Assembly: GCA_964423835.1 (NCBI GenBank)
Contig: CAYRGJ010000002.1
Coordinates: forward strand, 122,050 to 186,049
Origin: JAFGCL01 sp964423835
Lineage (GTDB): Bacteria > Chloroflexota > Dehalococcoidia > UBA2247 > RBG-13-53-26
DNA: 64,000 nucleotides
Direction of reading: 5' to 3'
Part shown: positions 31,701 to 40,065 of the stretch, one piece after another
Layout: every line of letters starts with the position of its first letter
Numbering within the stretch: position 1 is the stretch's first letter
The notes under the pieces: generated by a model
The model's input: the letters and a program-made list of their open reading frames with translations, nothing else
The model's database searches: none
Told to the model about the DNA's origin: nothing
Program-made: the position numbers and the translations under genes

Positions 31701-34700
31701 CCGGAGCCCGGTTGGCCGGCGTTCCGCTGCCGCCGTACTTGATGAACAACCTGGGGACGGAGCCGCTCTCAAAGGAGGTGCTGACAAAATCCGCCCCGGC
31801 CGCGCTGCCGTTGTTGTCCAGCAGGATCAGGATGGTCCCCCCGGAATAGCTATACGTATTCACCAGCTCCTGGATGACCGGCGCCAGGTCCGGCGAGTTG
31901 TGGTAGGCCCAGTCGCCGAAACCGCTGGTCCAGGCAGCAGCCGCGGAGGTGCGCACCCTGGAGGTGTGGTCCGCAGCGCTGGAAGGCGCCGAGGGGCTGG
32001 CCGATTTCTCGGCCCGTATATTGAGGCTGGTGCCACTGCCCCAGCTGGTGTGCACCATCTCCAGGTGCGCCTCCTCGATTACGGCCCCCGGCGGTATGTT
32101 CACGTCCGTGAAGCGCAGCCAGACATTGTAGGGCTGGCCGGCCTGGGACCAGGCGAGCGTGCTGTAGTACCCCCAGGCGCCGGAGAACCCGTCATCCGCG
32201 CCCGATGCCAGGCTGACCAGCATCTCACCGCCGGCTGAAGGCTCATAGACACTGATGGTGATGGCCTCGGAATCGGTCAGCAGGCCATCGGAGACCTCGA
32301 ACCGGATGTCGGGATAGACGCCGGTGGCAGCCGGCGTCCAGGAGAAGGAACCAGTCACGTTATCCAGCGAGGCCCCTTCCGGCAGGTTCGACGCCGAGAA
32401 GGTCAGGTCGTCACCGTTGGGGTCCGTGGCCGCGATATCGAAGGAGAGCTGCTGGCCGGCTATCGCCGTCTTGTCGCCGATCGGCTGCAGCACCGGAGGC
32501 TGATTCGTGGTCGGGTTTGTGCTATACCTGATGTACAGCTGGGGCGGCGAATTCCCTTCAAACGTGAAGCCGACATGCTCAGCGCTGCTTGAGCTCCCGT
32601 TGTTGTCAACAAGAATCTGGATGGATCCTCCCGAGCTGTAGTCAAAGCTGTTGACCAGCTCCTGAATGACCGCACTGATATCGGGCGACGCATGCCATCC
32701 CGAGTCGGAGTAGCCTGAGGGCCAGTCGACCGCCGTCACAGTCCTCACCCTGGACGCGTGGTCGCTGGTGCTGGCGGGCGCAGACGGGTCCGCCGCCTTC
32801 TCCGCCTGTATCTTCAGATGGGCGCCACTGTCCCACCGGTACTGCTGCAGGTTCAAGTGCGCTTCCAGCACCACGGAACCCTGGGGTACGGTGACATCAT
32901 TGAAGCGAAACCAGCCGTTATACCACTGGCCGATCTCGTACCAGGCCTGGTCCCGGTAGTATCCCCAGGCTCCGGAGAAACCGTCGTCCGCTCCGGCTGC
33001 TACGGACAGGGTGAGCTCATACTCCTGCCCCGGCTGGGGACTGACCGAAATGGAGACGTCCTCCCAGTCGGTCATCATGCCATCGGACACCTCAAAGTGG
33101 ACCACGTAGACGCCTCTGGTGTCCGGCGTCCAGGAAAATGACCGGGATCCGGCATCGAAGGAAGCCCCTTCAGGCAGGTTCGAAGCTGAGAACAGGAGGC
33201 TGTCACCGTCAGGATCGCTGCCCGAGACGGTGAAGCTGATGGGATTGCCGATCGTTGCGTCCTGGCTGCCGATGGGATCGAGCACCGGGGCCTGATTGGG
33301 GCTGACCGGCTGGAACTCGAATGGGGTGCTGGGCACCTCCGCCAGCGAGCCGGCGGAGCCCGGCGGATACAGGAAGTAGTTGCCGCCCGATTGCACGATG
33401 TCATGATTCGCCGAGCTGAATGACCCCGGCGTCTCCGAGAAGGCCAGCCGAAGCGTGTCTCCTACTGTGGTCTCATTGACCAGGTAGAGGCTGGTTTTGG
33501 CCTGAAGGGCCTCATTCTGGCCGGCATTGTCGATCTCCAGGATCATCTGGTCGGGCAGCCAGCGGGCATCCAGATAGCCGGACCTCGACTCCAGCACCTG
33601 CCCCAGCCCGCCGGTGGTCAGCCAGCGATAGAACGGATAGTGTGTGGCCACGTAGTCAGCCCAGATCACGTAGGCGTCAAAGACCTGGGCCATGGTGACG
33701 TCGGTGTACCCGGATGCGGCCAGCATGTCGCTCTCGTCCGGATGTGTGAAGATAACGTAGGGCGCCCCGCTTTCCATCATGCACCTCAGCATGGCCCAGC
33801 AATGGTAGTACTCGTCCGAATCCGGACGGCTGAAAAGGAAGAAGTCTCCCTGCACCCGGGGGAGGTTGTACATATCTGTGCCCGGCTCCAGGCCGTAGTC
33901 TCTGTAGGTCACGGGGTAGGTGATGTCTTCGGCCGGATACGGGTCACCGTCAGCATCACGGGCGTTCTCGCTTTCAGTGGATGAATTGTCCGAGCCCTCC
34001 TGGCTGGTGCCCGCTTCCGAGACGGCCAGTGCGGCGGCTGAACCGCCGGAGGCCTCCTCTTCCTTGAAGTGGACGCCAACGTACCTGACGTCCGTCCTGG
34101 CATCAAGCGACTGGTACCCATAGGCGCCGATGCACTCCATGGGGGCCACATACGAGACGATCTGAGGGAGCTGCATGCCGTAGCTGCTCTGGAGGCGGTC
34201 CCGGAGCTGCTGAGTCGCCGCTATCATGGCATCAACCTCGGCGTCTACCCCCGCTGCGTCATCCCAGTAGGCCTGGTCCAGCGGGTAGTGCGTTTGGCCG
34301 CAGTGCCAGCCGATCTCGTGCCCATCCTTGAGGAACTGGTAGACCCCATTCACGGATTCCGGATACCACCAGAAGTCGCTGGTGGAGCCTGAATACGAGA
34401 AGGCCACAAAGATCGAAGACTTGAGGTTGTACTCTCTGAGCAGCCTGGAGAAGTTCCCGATGAAGTCATAATGCAGTTGCTGCAATTGCTCCGGGGTGTA
34501 GTAGCTCCTGGTGCAATCATCGACTTCCACCACTCCGGCATTGACCGGAGAGCTCAGGCCGACCGGCATTGAGTAGAGAATGGCCTGCATGAGGATGCCC
34601 TGGAGATAGAGGGTGCCCGGCAGGTTGGTGTTGAAGAAAACCGTCTTGCCATTGCCATACCGGCTTACCCATATGGCGGGATTCCCGTAGGCCGTGTCGT

Positions 34701-35271
34701 GGGCAACCACGACCGCGCTTTCGGATACGGCATGGTCGAACAGCAGCATGCCGGCATCGGGTATGGTCTCCCCGGCATAGGCAAAGGTAAACTCGTCTCT
34801 CTCTATGAAGATCCCTTCCGAGGTCACATACTGCGTTCCCAGGGTAGTTATGCCGAACATGGCTGCCAGGTGGGTGTTCACGTAATCGGGCTGAAGAGCC
34901 ACGGCCCCGGCGCCCATGCTGACCACATTGACGATGGCATCGGAGTTTGAGGCGTCAAGGGCCTCGCCAGGCACGTTGATCAGTATGGTGGAGTACAGCG
35001 GGCTGCCGGCATCATCCAGGAATGAGTAGTGCTGGCCGGCGGAGATGTCCAGCGCTTCCCATGGTATCCGGTTCGTGTCGAGCAGCCGCCGCACGCCCTG
35101 AAAAGGCGGGGACTCTGTGTCATACAGGGGATTCGACTCATCGACAATTATGCCGGCCTTGATGGGTATGCTGATGCCATCAGCTCCTTCTGATGGACGA
35201 TCTACAAGGAGAGCCGTCGACAGTGCGAGCGTGATCCACAGGATAGCCATCATCATCCGGAGCCACTTCAT
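28756..35271 (-). CDS. Giant secreted protein: deacetylase-like domain plus Ig/DNRLRE repeats
   Basis: Secreted protein of 2,171 residues. Signal peptide about 1-30 (MMMAILWITLALSTALL). Residues 35-235 look like a Rossmann/flavodoxin-like module. Residues 240-400 resemble a carbohydrate-esterase-4 deacetylase: VVEVDDCTRSYY (acidic pair), GHEIGWHCGQTHYP (His zinc ligands), VSYVAPMECIGAYGY. That order recalls the C-terminal half of PelA. After a linker come seven putative Ig (He_PIG) domains (SDPDGDxLxFSASNLPxGAxFD..FSWTP) and five DNRLRE-type modules (GADDGFSGAWGYY...APVIQELV). Order: Ig-D-Ig-D-Ig-D-Ig-D-Ig-Ig-Ig-D. There is no C-terminal anchor. It is divergent from the hydrolase gene at 35662, which carries the same modules. 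Start is ATG 35271 (nine bases after AAGGAAGG). Confidence 0.75.
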   Translation of the reverse strand: MKWLRMMMAILWITLALSTALLVDRPSEGADGISIPIKAGIIVDESNPLYDTESPPFQGVRRLLDTNRIPWEALDISAGQHYSFLDDAGSPLYSTILINVPGEALDASNSDAIVNVVSMGAGAVALQPDYVNTHLAAMFGITTLGTQYVTSEGIFIERDEFTFAYAGETIPDAGMLLFDHAVSESAVVVAHDTAYGNPAIWVSRYGNGKTVFFNTNLPGTLYLQGILMQAILYSMPVGLSSPVNAGVVEVDDCTRSYYTPEQLQQLHYDFIGNFSRLLREYNLKSSIFVAFSYSGSTSDFWWYPESVNGVYQFLKDGHEIGWHCGQTHYPLDQAYWDDAAGVDAEVDAMIAATQQLRDRLQSSYGMQLPQIVSYVAPMECIGAYGYQSLDARTDVRYVGVHFKEEEASGGSAAALAVSEAGTSQEGSDNSSTESENARDADGDPYPAEDITYPVTYRDYGLEPGTDMYNLPRVQGDFFLFSRPDSDEYYHCWAMLRCMMESGAPYVIFTHPDESDMLAASGYTDVTMAQVFDAYVIWADYVATHYPFYRWLTTGGLGQVLESRSGYLDARWLPDQMILEIDNAGQNEALQAKTSLYLVNETTVGDTLRLAFSETPGSFSSANHDIVQSGGNYFLYPPGSAGSLAEVPSTPFEFQPVSPNQAPVLDPIGSQDATIGNPISFTVSGSDPDGDSLLFSASNLPEGASFDAGSRSFSWTPDTRGVYVVHFEVSDGMMTDWEDVSISVSPQPGQEYELTLSVAAGADDGFSGAWGYYRDQAWYEIGQWYNGWFRFNDVTVPQGSVVLEAHLNLQQYRWDSGAHLKIQAEKAADPSAPASTSDHASRVRTVTAVDWPSGYSDSGWHASPDISAVIQELVNSFDYSSGGSIQILVDNNGSSSSAEHVGFTFEGNSPPQLYIRYSTNPTTNQPPVLQPIGDKTAIAGQQLSFDIAATDPNGDDLTFSASNLPEGASLDNVTGSFSWTPAATGVYPDIRFEVSDGLLTDSEAITISVYEPSAGGEMLVSLASGADDGFSGAWGYYSTLAWSQAGQPYNVWLRFTDVNIPPGAVIEEAHLEMVHTSWGSGTSLNIRAEKSASPSAPSSAADHTSRVRTSAAAAWTSGFGDWAYHNSPDLAPVIQELVNTYSYSGGTILILLDNNGSAAGADFVSTSFESGSVPRLFIKYGGSGTPANRAPVLDAIGDRTVLVGQQLSFNVTASDPDGDSLTFSASNLPGGASFDTVTGSFSWTPAATGVYPNIVFQVSDGLLTDSEAITVSVFEPSSGGDLLVSLASGADDGFSGAWGYYSTLVWSQAGQPYNAWLRFTDVNIPPGAVIEEAHLEMVHTSWGSGTSLNIRAEKSANPSAPSSTADHNSRARTSAGVAWTSGFGDWAYHNSPNLAPVIQELVDTYSYSGGTMLILLDNNGSAAGADFVSSSFESGSVPRLFIKYGGSGTPANRPPVLDAIGGRTVLVGQQLSFNVAASDPDGDSLTFSASNLPGGASFDTVTGSFSWTPAATGVYPNIVFEVSDGLLTDSEAITINVFEPSSGGDLLVSLASGADDGFSGAWGYYSTLNWSEAGQPYNAWLRFTDVTIPPGAVIEEAHLEMAHASWGSGTILNIRAEKSANPSAPSSTADHTSRARTSAGVAWTSGFGDWAYHDSPNLAPVIQELVNSYSYSGGTILILLDNNGSASGAEFVPLTYESGSIPRLYIKYGGSGTPASQPPVLDAIEEPAPADQPPVLEPVGDRTAVVGQLLTFDVAASDLDGDNLTFSASNLPDGALFDALTGSFSWTPGSAGVFPDIQFEVSDGLLTDSEVITITVNEAPPPPNQPPALDPIGDQTAIVDQLLTFDVAATDPDSDNLTFSASNLPDGAAFDPATRSFSWTPGSAGVFPDIQFEVSDGLLIDSEAITITVEEPVPANQPPVLDPVGDQTAVVDQLLTIDVAASDPDGDNLTFSASNLPDGASFDDLTGSFSWTPGSAGVFPDIRFEVSDGLLTDSEAVTITVEEPATGGEILVSLEEGTDNFSTTWGYFDELSRTDNSQLYGAWFRFTGITLPQNAVILEARLEMVNARWDNATALMVRAEDSGDPMAPSSPADYGSRTRTTAAGVWTSESGDWAYRDSPDLAALIQELVDSNTYSDGTVLIFVEDEGGSSGASFVSLPYEGGAVPRLHIVYA
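30110..32490. repeat. Three tandem 792-bp coding repeats
   Basis: A CGTTCCGCTGCCGCCGTACT anchor recurs at about 30136, 30928 and 31720, exactly 792 bases (264 codons) apart. Each unit encodes one Ig plus one DNRLRE module, and the units are nearly identical in DNA, implying recent duplication or gene conversion. Confidence 0.85.
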
Positions 35272-35413
35272 CTGACACATCCTTCCTTTGCTGGTGCCGC
35301 ATCCAGCGCCGCTGCCGGCAAACGAGACCCGCCGGCGGGCCGCATATTCAAACTATGGACTGGCATGGGGCAACAGGGGTACTAGTGTGGCACACAGTTC
35401 GGCCGGGCAGACT

Positions 35414-35442
35414 TACGTATTTCCGGCTAGTCACTACCTAGG
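35414..35442 (+). promoter_or_regulatory. Composite TAC element A
   Basis: TACGTATTTCCGG is followed, 21 bases after its start, by TACCTAGG. It matches the element at 45530-45558 at 22 of 29 positions. Lies in the divergent region of the two surface-protein genes; likely a regulator site. Confidence 0.5.
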
Positions 35443-35619
35443 CCGGGGCGGTCCATCGCCAATGCCACTGTGACTGATTTGTGAGATACGGGTTGGTACT
35501 GGACCTGCAGACCAGCCGGGAGCGGGCTTTGTGAGGGATCTGTGAGGAAAACTAAGTATTCTACCAATTGAACTGGACGGGCCTTTTTTGGGACAATTTA
35601 GGCTGGTGTGCGTACGTAG

Positions 35620-35632
35620 TACATATTCCCGG
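35620..35632 (+). promoter_or_regulatory. Partial TAC element (TACATATTCCCGG)
   Basis: Differs at two of 13 positions from the left half of element A. It is preceded by GTACGTAG and lies about 30 bases before the hydrolase start, so it probably overlaps the promoter. Confidence 0.35.
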
Positions 35633-35661
35633 CACGCCGAAATCAAGTGTGGAGGTAAAGT

Positions 35662-37344
35662 ATGATGAGACGTTTTTGTAACTTTTTTCGGATTGGCCCG
35701 GCGCTCCTGGTAATCCTTGTCCTCGCCGTCCTCAGCCCGCTCCTCCTCCCGGCCAGTCAGTCATTGGCCGCTCCGGTGCCGGTCAAAGGGATGTGCATGT
35801 TCTCTTACGGGGGGCACAACTCCGCCTATGATTCGCGTCTCCTGGCCATTGTGCCAGAGTACTTGATAGACAACACAGCGCACGGGTTCTGGGGAGAGTA
35901 CACCGGCAGCTATGGCAGCACGTCCCTTCTGCAGAACGTGTCCCGCATGCAGGCGGCCGGCATGAAGGTCATCGGTTACACCAGCTGCGGCTATGAGGGA
36001 AGGGGAAGCGGGGGAGGCCAGCCCCTCTCCATGTTCACCCTGGCTTCCGTGAAGAAGCAGATCACGAACATGGCCCAGCTTGACGGCGTCAACGGCGTGT
36101 TCATTGACGAGGTTGATGCCTACCCCAGCGCCACTCAGAAGCAGTACCTGAAGGAGCTGTCGACGCTGGCTCACAGCCTGGGCATAGTCATCTGGGGGAA
36201 TACCGGAGTTAACAGCTTCGACGCCTGGTTCTTTGGCGATGGCGGATTCGACTTCGTGCACTCCACTGAGCAGTGGACGGGGCAGGCGTTGACCGCGACA
36301 CAGAAGACCTACGGGTCGAGGATCAGCGTCGCCGGCTTCAAGTCCACCTACGCGGCGGCTGACGCGGTGAGACTTACGCAGGACGCCTGGAGCAAGGGGA
36401 TCCGCTTCTGCTACGTGAACAACGCCGAGTATCAGACGATCGCCCCCTGGTTCGAGCAGTATGCCAACAGCGTGAGAGGCGCGGCCGCTCCACCGGCCCC
36501 CGCCCCCGTCAACGGGGCGCCCGTTCTCGGCGCCATCGGCTCGAAGACGGTCACCCAGGGGCAGCTCCTCCAGTTCCGCCTGACCGCCACCGATCCCGAC
36601 GGCAACTCGCTGACCTATTCGGCATCGAACCTGCCCGCCGGCGCCACCTTCACCGCCTCCACGGCCACTTTTTCGTGGCGTCCGGCCTCGGCTGGAACCC
36701 ACAGCGGGATCACCTTCAGGGTCAGTGATGGAAGCCTGAGCGACTCTGAGACCATGACCATAACCGTGGTCCCGGCAGATACGGGGAATCCGGCTCCCAC
36801 TCCCACTCCCACCACCGGCACCACGTTCGAGATAACCGCCAGGGTCACCACCGGCGCCGATGACGGCTTTGCCGGGAGTTGGGGCTTCTACAGGAGCCTC
36901 AGCTGGTATGAGACCGGCAATCCCGGCCAGCCGTACGGCTCCTGGTATCGCTTCGCCGGCGTCAAAATCCCTGCCGGCGCCAAGATCGTGCAGGCCCATC
37001 TGGTGACCACCCAATCGAAGTGGACCAGCGGCACCCACCTCAAGATACGCGCCGAGAGGTCGGCGTCTCCGCTGGCGCCGACCAGCACTGCCGGTCTGGC
37101 CTCGAAGACCAGGACCCTGGCCGGAGCAGACTGGGACTCGGGGTACAGCGATCGACGGGCGCATCAGTCTCCGGATATCACTGCCGTCATCCAGGAGCTG
37201 GTGGGCAGTTACAGCTACTCGAGCGGCGGGACCATCCAGATACTGGTCGATAACGATGGCAGCGTTTCTGGCAGCGAGCATGTTGGAGCCACCTTCGAAG
37301 GCAGTTCAGCCCCTGTGCTCTACATTAAGTACCAGCTGCCCTGA
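35662..37344 (+). CDS. Secreted spherulin-4-type glycoside hydrolase with Ig and DNRLRE modules
   Basis: Secreted protein of 560 residues. Signal peptide 1-36. Residues 40-275 form a TIM-barrel of the spherulin-4/GH135-GH114-GH166 type: MCMFSYGGHNSAYDSRLL, VIGYTSCGYEGRGSGG, GVNGVFIDEVDAYPS (catalytic acids), VIWGNTGVNSFDAWFFGDGGFDFVHSTEQ. Such enzymes cut alpha-1,4-linked galactosamine polymers such as galactosaminogalactan and Pel. An Ig (He_PIG) module (280-375) and a DNRLRE module (393-560) follow, the same as in the giant protein. GGAGG is six bases before the ATG. It is monocistronic, with a strong terminator after it. Likely trims or remodels the exopolysaccharide outside the cell. Confidence 0.8.
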   Translation: MMRRFCNFFRIGPALLVILVLAVLSPLLLPASQSLAAPVPVKGMCMFSYGGHNSAYDSRLLAIVPEYLIDNTAHGFWGEYTGSYGSTSLLQNVSRMQAAGMKVIGYTSCGYEGRGSGGGQPLSMFTLASVKKQITNMAQLDGVNGVFIDEVDAYPSATQKQYLKELSTLAHSLGIVIWGNTGVNSFDAWFFGDGGFDFVHSTEQWTGQALTATQKTYGSRISVAGFKSTYAAADAVRLTQDAWSKGIRFCYVNNAEYQTIAPWFEQYANSVRGAAAPPAPAPVNGAPVLGAIGSKTVTQGQLLQFRLTATDPDGNSLTYSASNLPAGATFTASTATFSWRPASAGTHSGITFRVSDGSLSDSETMTITVVPADTGNPAPTPTPTTGTTFEITARVTTGADDGFAGSWGFYRSLSWYETGNPGQPYGSWYRFAGVKIPAGAKIVQAHLVTTQSKWTSGTHLKIRAERSASPLAPTSTAGLASKTRTLAGADWDSGYSDRRAHQSPDITAVIQELVGSYSYSSGGTIQILVDNDGSVSGSEHVGATFEGSSAPVLYIKYQLP

Positions 37345-37373
37345 GACCCGCGCCAAAGCCCACTTAAAGGAAG

Positions 37374-37397
37374 AGGAGATCCCCCCGGGGATCTCCT
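37374..37397 (+). terminator. Rho-independent terminator after the hydrolase gene
   Basis: An 11-bp perfect stem (AGGAGATCCCC/GGGGATCTCCT) with a two-base loop, followed by TTCCTGTTTCTCC. It ends the transcript of the gene at 35662. Confidence 0.85.
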
Positions 37398-37427
37398 TTC
37401 CTGTTTCTCCGCCGGGGCGGGCGCCAA

Positions 37428-37456
37428 TAGGTACTACCAGGTGGCCCGGATACGTG
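37428..37456 (-). promoter_or_regulatory. Composite TAC element E
   Basis: On the minus strand CACGTATCCGGG is followed by GGTAGTACCTA. It shares the left and right halves of elements A and D but with two extra bases between them. It lies about 110 bases upstream of glmS. Confidence 0.45.
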
Positions 37457-37562
37457 TATATTTCGCCGAATAGGTAATCGGGCAGTCCACTTTTCGTAGC
37501 CACCCGAATTCCACCGGCCACCTCGCTCAAATAGACTCAAATAGAATTGGGCGAGGTGGAGC

Positions 37563-39332
37563 ATGTGTGGCATCGTGGGGTACGTGGGTCATCGTCCGGC
37601 ACAGCCGATCCTGTTCGATTGCCTGGCCAAACTCGAATACCGCGGCTATGACTCGTCAGGCATCGCCATTCGGGGTAGCGGCATCAGAGTGTCGAAAGAC
37701 AAGCTCCGGGTGGGAGTCCTTCAGGAGAGCACCCCCCAGCTCAGCGGCCAGATGGGGATCGGGCACACCCGGTGGGCCACGCACGGAGCGCCTTCCCGGA
37801 TGAACGCCCACCCGCACCTCGATTGCACCGGCAGGATAGCAGTGGCGCACAACGGAGTCATCACCAACTACCTGCAGCTGAAACAGATGCTGATGGCCGA
37901 CGGGCACGTCTTCACGTCCGAGACGGACACTGAGGTCATACCTCATCTCATAGAGAAGTACTGGGATGGACAGGGTGACATGACGGCTGCGGTAGAGGCC
38001 GCCGTGGGGAGGCTGGAGGGATCGTACGCGTTCGTGGTCCTCTCCGAGCCCGAGGACAGGCTGCTCGTGGCACGCAAGGACAGCCCTCTCGTGATCGGCG
38101 TTGGCGACGGGGAGAACCTGATCGCGTCGGATGTCCCGGCCATAATGGGGTATACCGACCGCATGATCTGTCTTGAGAACGGGGATGTGGGCGTCATCAG
38201 CGACAGCGGAGTCAGGGTGATGCAGAACGGCCGGGACGTGGACCGGCGCATGGAAGTGGTCAGCTGGAACAAGGGCAGCAACGGCAAGTGCGGCTGCGAG
38301 CACTACATGCTAAAGGAGATCCGGGAGCAGCCGGGGGTAATCTCGAGCACGCTGTCTCAGGGGTTGCCGTCGCCGGTAGCCTCGATTTTCAGTCAGGGCA
38401 AGCCCGACGTGCTCATCCTGGCCTGCGGCACGTCATATCATGCTGGCCTGGTGGGCAAGTACATCATGGAGGAGCTGCTGGGGACCCGGGTCAACACGGA
38501 GCTGGCCTCCGAGTTCAACTACCGCAGAGAAGTCCCGCCAGCGGATGTGGCCATTGTCATCAGCCAGTCCGGCGAGACGGCTGATGCCCTGGCCTGCATG
38601 AAGAGGCTCACCTCCGCCGGCATCAACACGCTGGTCATCACCAACGTCGCCCACAGCTCGGCGCGCCGGGCAGCCTCGTGCTCGGTCTGCACCTCCGCCG
38701 GTCCGGAAGTGAGCGTGGCCGCCACGAAGAGCTTCATGGCCCAGCTGATCACCTTCTATCAGATCGCCCTGGCTTCAACCAGCGTGGATGCCTCTACCCG
38801 GAACCGTCTGTACCGGGAACTCGAGAGCCTCCCTTCGGTGGTGCAGGGAATGCTGGACAACGAGGACCTCATGATCGGGTGCGCCCGGCAGCTTTCCCAG
38901 TGCAGCAACGTCTTCTTCATCGGGAGAGGCATAAACCTGCCCATAGCCTACGAGGGGGCCCTCAAGCTCAAGGAGATCTCCTACATCCATGCTGAGGGTT
39001 GCGCGGCCGGCGAGTTGAAGCACGGCCCCCTGGCGCTCATGGGCGAATCGACCCCGATCGTGGCCCTGCTCACCAGGGACAGGACCTATGATGTCATGAA
39101 GGCCAATATCAAGGAAGCGAAGACCCGGGGGTCCACCACGTTTGTCATAACGGACGAGAACGTGGACCGGGACGAAGGCGACCAGGCCATAAGGATAGAG
39201 AAGGTCGATCCCCTGCTCAGCCCCGTCCTCAATACCGTGGCGCTTCAGCTTCTGGCGTATCACGCCGCCAGAGTGAGAGGATGCCCAATAGATTTCCCGA
39301 GGAACCTGGCCAAGAGCGTGACGGTAGAGTAG
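37563..39332 (+). CDS. glmS: Glutamine--fructose-6-phosphate aminotransferase (isomerizing)
   Basis: Makes glucosamine-6-phosphate from fructose-6-phosphate and glutamine, the entry to UDP-GlcNAc and UDP-GalNAc. At 589 residues it is full length. The N-terminal nucleophile Cys2 is in MCGIVGYVGHRPA, with HTRWATHGAPS and AHNGVITNY of the glutaminase domain. Two SIS domains follow (ACGTSYHAGLVGKY, SQSGETADALACMK, EISYIHAEGCAAGELKHGPLAL). GAGGTGGAG abuts the ATG. The location beside Pel-like genes and a shared upstream element suggest it supplies amino sugar for the polymer; a second housekeeping copy may exist elsewhere. No glmS ribozyme is seen upstream. Confidence 0.95.
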   Translation: MCGIVGYVGHRPAQPILFDCLAKLEYRGYDSSGIAIRGSGIRVSKDKLRVGVLQESTPQLSGQMGIGHTRWATHGAPSRMNAHPHLDCTGRIAVAHNGVITNYLQLKQMLMADGHVFTSETDTEVIPHLIEKYWDGQGDMTAAVEAAVGRLEGSYAFVVLSEPEDRLLVARKDSPLVIGVGDGENLIASDVPAIMGYTDRMICLENGDVGVISDSGVRVMQNGRDVDRRMEVVSWNKGSNGKCGCEHYMLKEIREQPGVISSTLSQGLPSPVASIFSQGKPDVLILACGTSYHAGLVGKYIMEELLGTRVNTELASEFNYRREVPPADVAIVISQSGETADALACMKRLTSAGINTLVITNVAHSSARRAASCSVCTSAGPEVSVAATKSFMAQLITFYQIALASTSVDASTRNRLYRELESLPSVVQGMLDNEDLMIGCARQLSQCSNVFFIGRGINLPIAYEGALKLKEISYIHAEGCAAGELKHGPLALMGESTPIVALLTRDRTYDVMKANIKEAKTRGSTTFVITDENVDRDEGDQAIRIEKVDPLLSPVLNTVALQLLAYHAARVRGCPIDFPRNLAKSVTVE

Positions 39333-39385
39333 GTTGCGATCGGGCTCCGGCGGGCAGCGCGTCGGGCGCGGGCAAGTTGGCTCAT

Positions 39386-40051
39386 ATGCCGATATCAATT
39401 CTGCTGGTCGAAGAGCATGCCATGGTCAGGAAGGGGGCCAGGTGCCTTCTCGAAGCCTTCCCCGAGTACGAGGTGGTGGGCGAGGCCAGCCATGGGTTGG
39501 ATGCCGTCAGACTGATAACCGAGCTGCAGCCCGACCTGGTGGTGACGGAGCTGCAGCTGAAGGACCTGGGCGGGTCTGAGCTGGTGCGGCGGATGGGAGA
39601 GCTCTCACCTCAGACCAGGATTATTGCGCTCACCCAGTACGACAGCGAGGAGCATGTGCTCGATGCCCTGCGCGCCGGCGTGAGAGGCTACATTCTCAAG
39701 GGAGACAGCCTGGATGAGATAACCAAGGCCATAGAGCAGGTAATGGCCGGCCACTGCTATCTCAGCCCCTCCATCCTCTGCCTGGCCATCAATGCGCTGC
39801 TGCAGAGGAAGACTGATGGCGTTCAAGACAGCTACGCCACCCTCACCACCAGGGAACGTGAGGTGCTCATGCTCTCGGCCCAGGGTCTCAGCAACGCCGA
39901 GATCGCCGAGAAGCTCTACATCAGCAAGCGCACGGTGGACGTGCACCGCGCCCATCTGCTGCGCAAGCTGGGATTGAGGACTCAACGCAACCAGCTGCAG
40001 GACTACGCCATCAAGGCGGGCATCCTGCCGCCAGAGTGGGAAGAGGAGTGA
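39386..40051 (+). CDS. LuxR/NarL-type response regulator with Asp-to-Glu receiver
   Basis: Regulator of 221 residues: receiver (1-120) and LuxR HTH (about 150-215, TTREREVLMLSAQGLSNAEIAEKLYISKRTVDVHRAHLLRKLG). In the receiver the usual phospho-acceptor position reads DLVVTELQL, where typical members have VxxMDxxMP; the Asp is Glu. The switch Thr (IIALTQYD) and Lys (GYILKGD) remain, so the domain may mimic the phosphorylated state. The acidic pair is EEH instead of DDH. It lies 53 bases after glmS and converges with the epimerase gene, a position suggesting control of the exopolysaccharide genes. Start ATG 39386 fits the receiver beginning; no strong ribosome site. Confidence 0.8.
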   Translation: MPISILLVEEHAMVRKGARCLLEAFPEYEVVGEASHGLDAVRLITELQPDLVVTELQLKDLGGSELVRRMGELSPQTRIIALTQYDSEEHVLDALRAGVRGYILKGDSLDEITKAIEQVMAGHCYLSPSILCLAINALLQRKTDGVQDSYATLTTREREVLMLSAQGLSNAEIAEKLYISKRTVDVHRAHLLRKLGLRTQRNQLQDYAIKAGILPPEWEEE

Positions 40052-40065
40052 TGGCGCCGGTGATA

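Larger units (their letters stand above)
35272..35661. other. Divergent promoter region between the giant protein and hydrolase genes
   Basis: About 390 bases, AT-richer than the genes. It serves both divergent secreted-protein genes and contains two TAC-type elements listed separately. No gene is seen. Confidence 0.6.

Noticed and set aside
30316..32238. A 640-codon repetitive open frame opposite the giant surface-protein gene
   Set aside because: The repeats simply mirror the 792-bp coding repeats of the opposite strand; no ribosome site or known domain.
37398..37562. glmS ribozyme in the leader of glmS
   Set aside because: No conserved ribozyme core is visible; the region instead holds the TAC element and a short leader.
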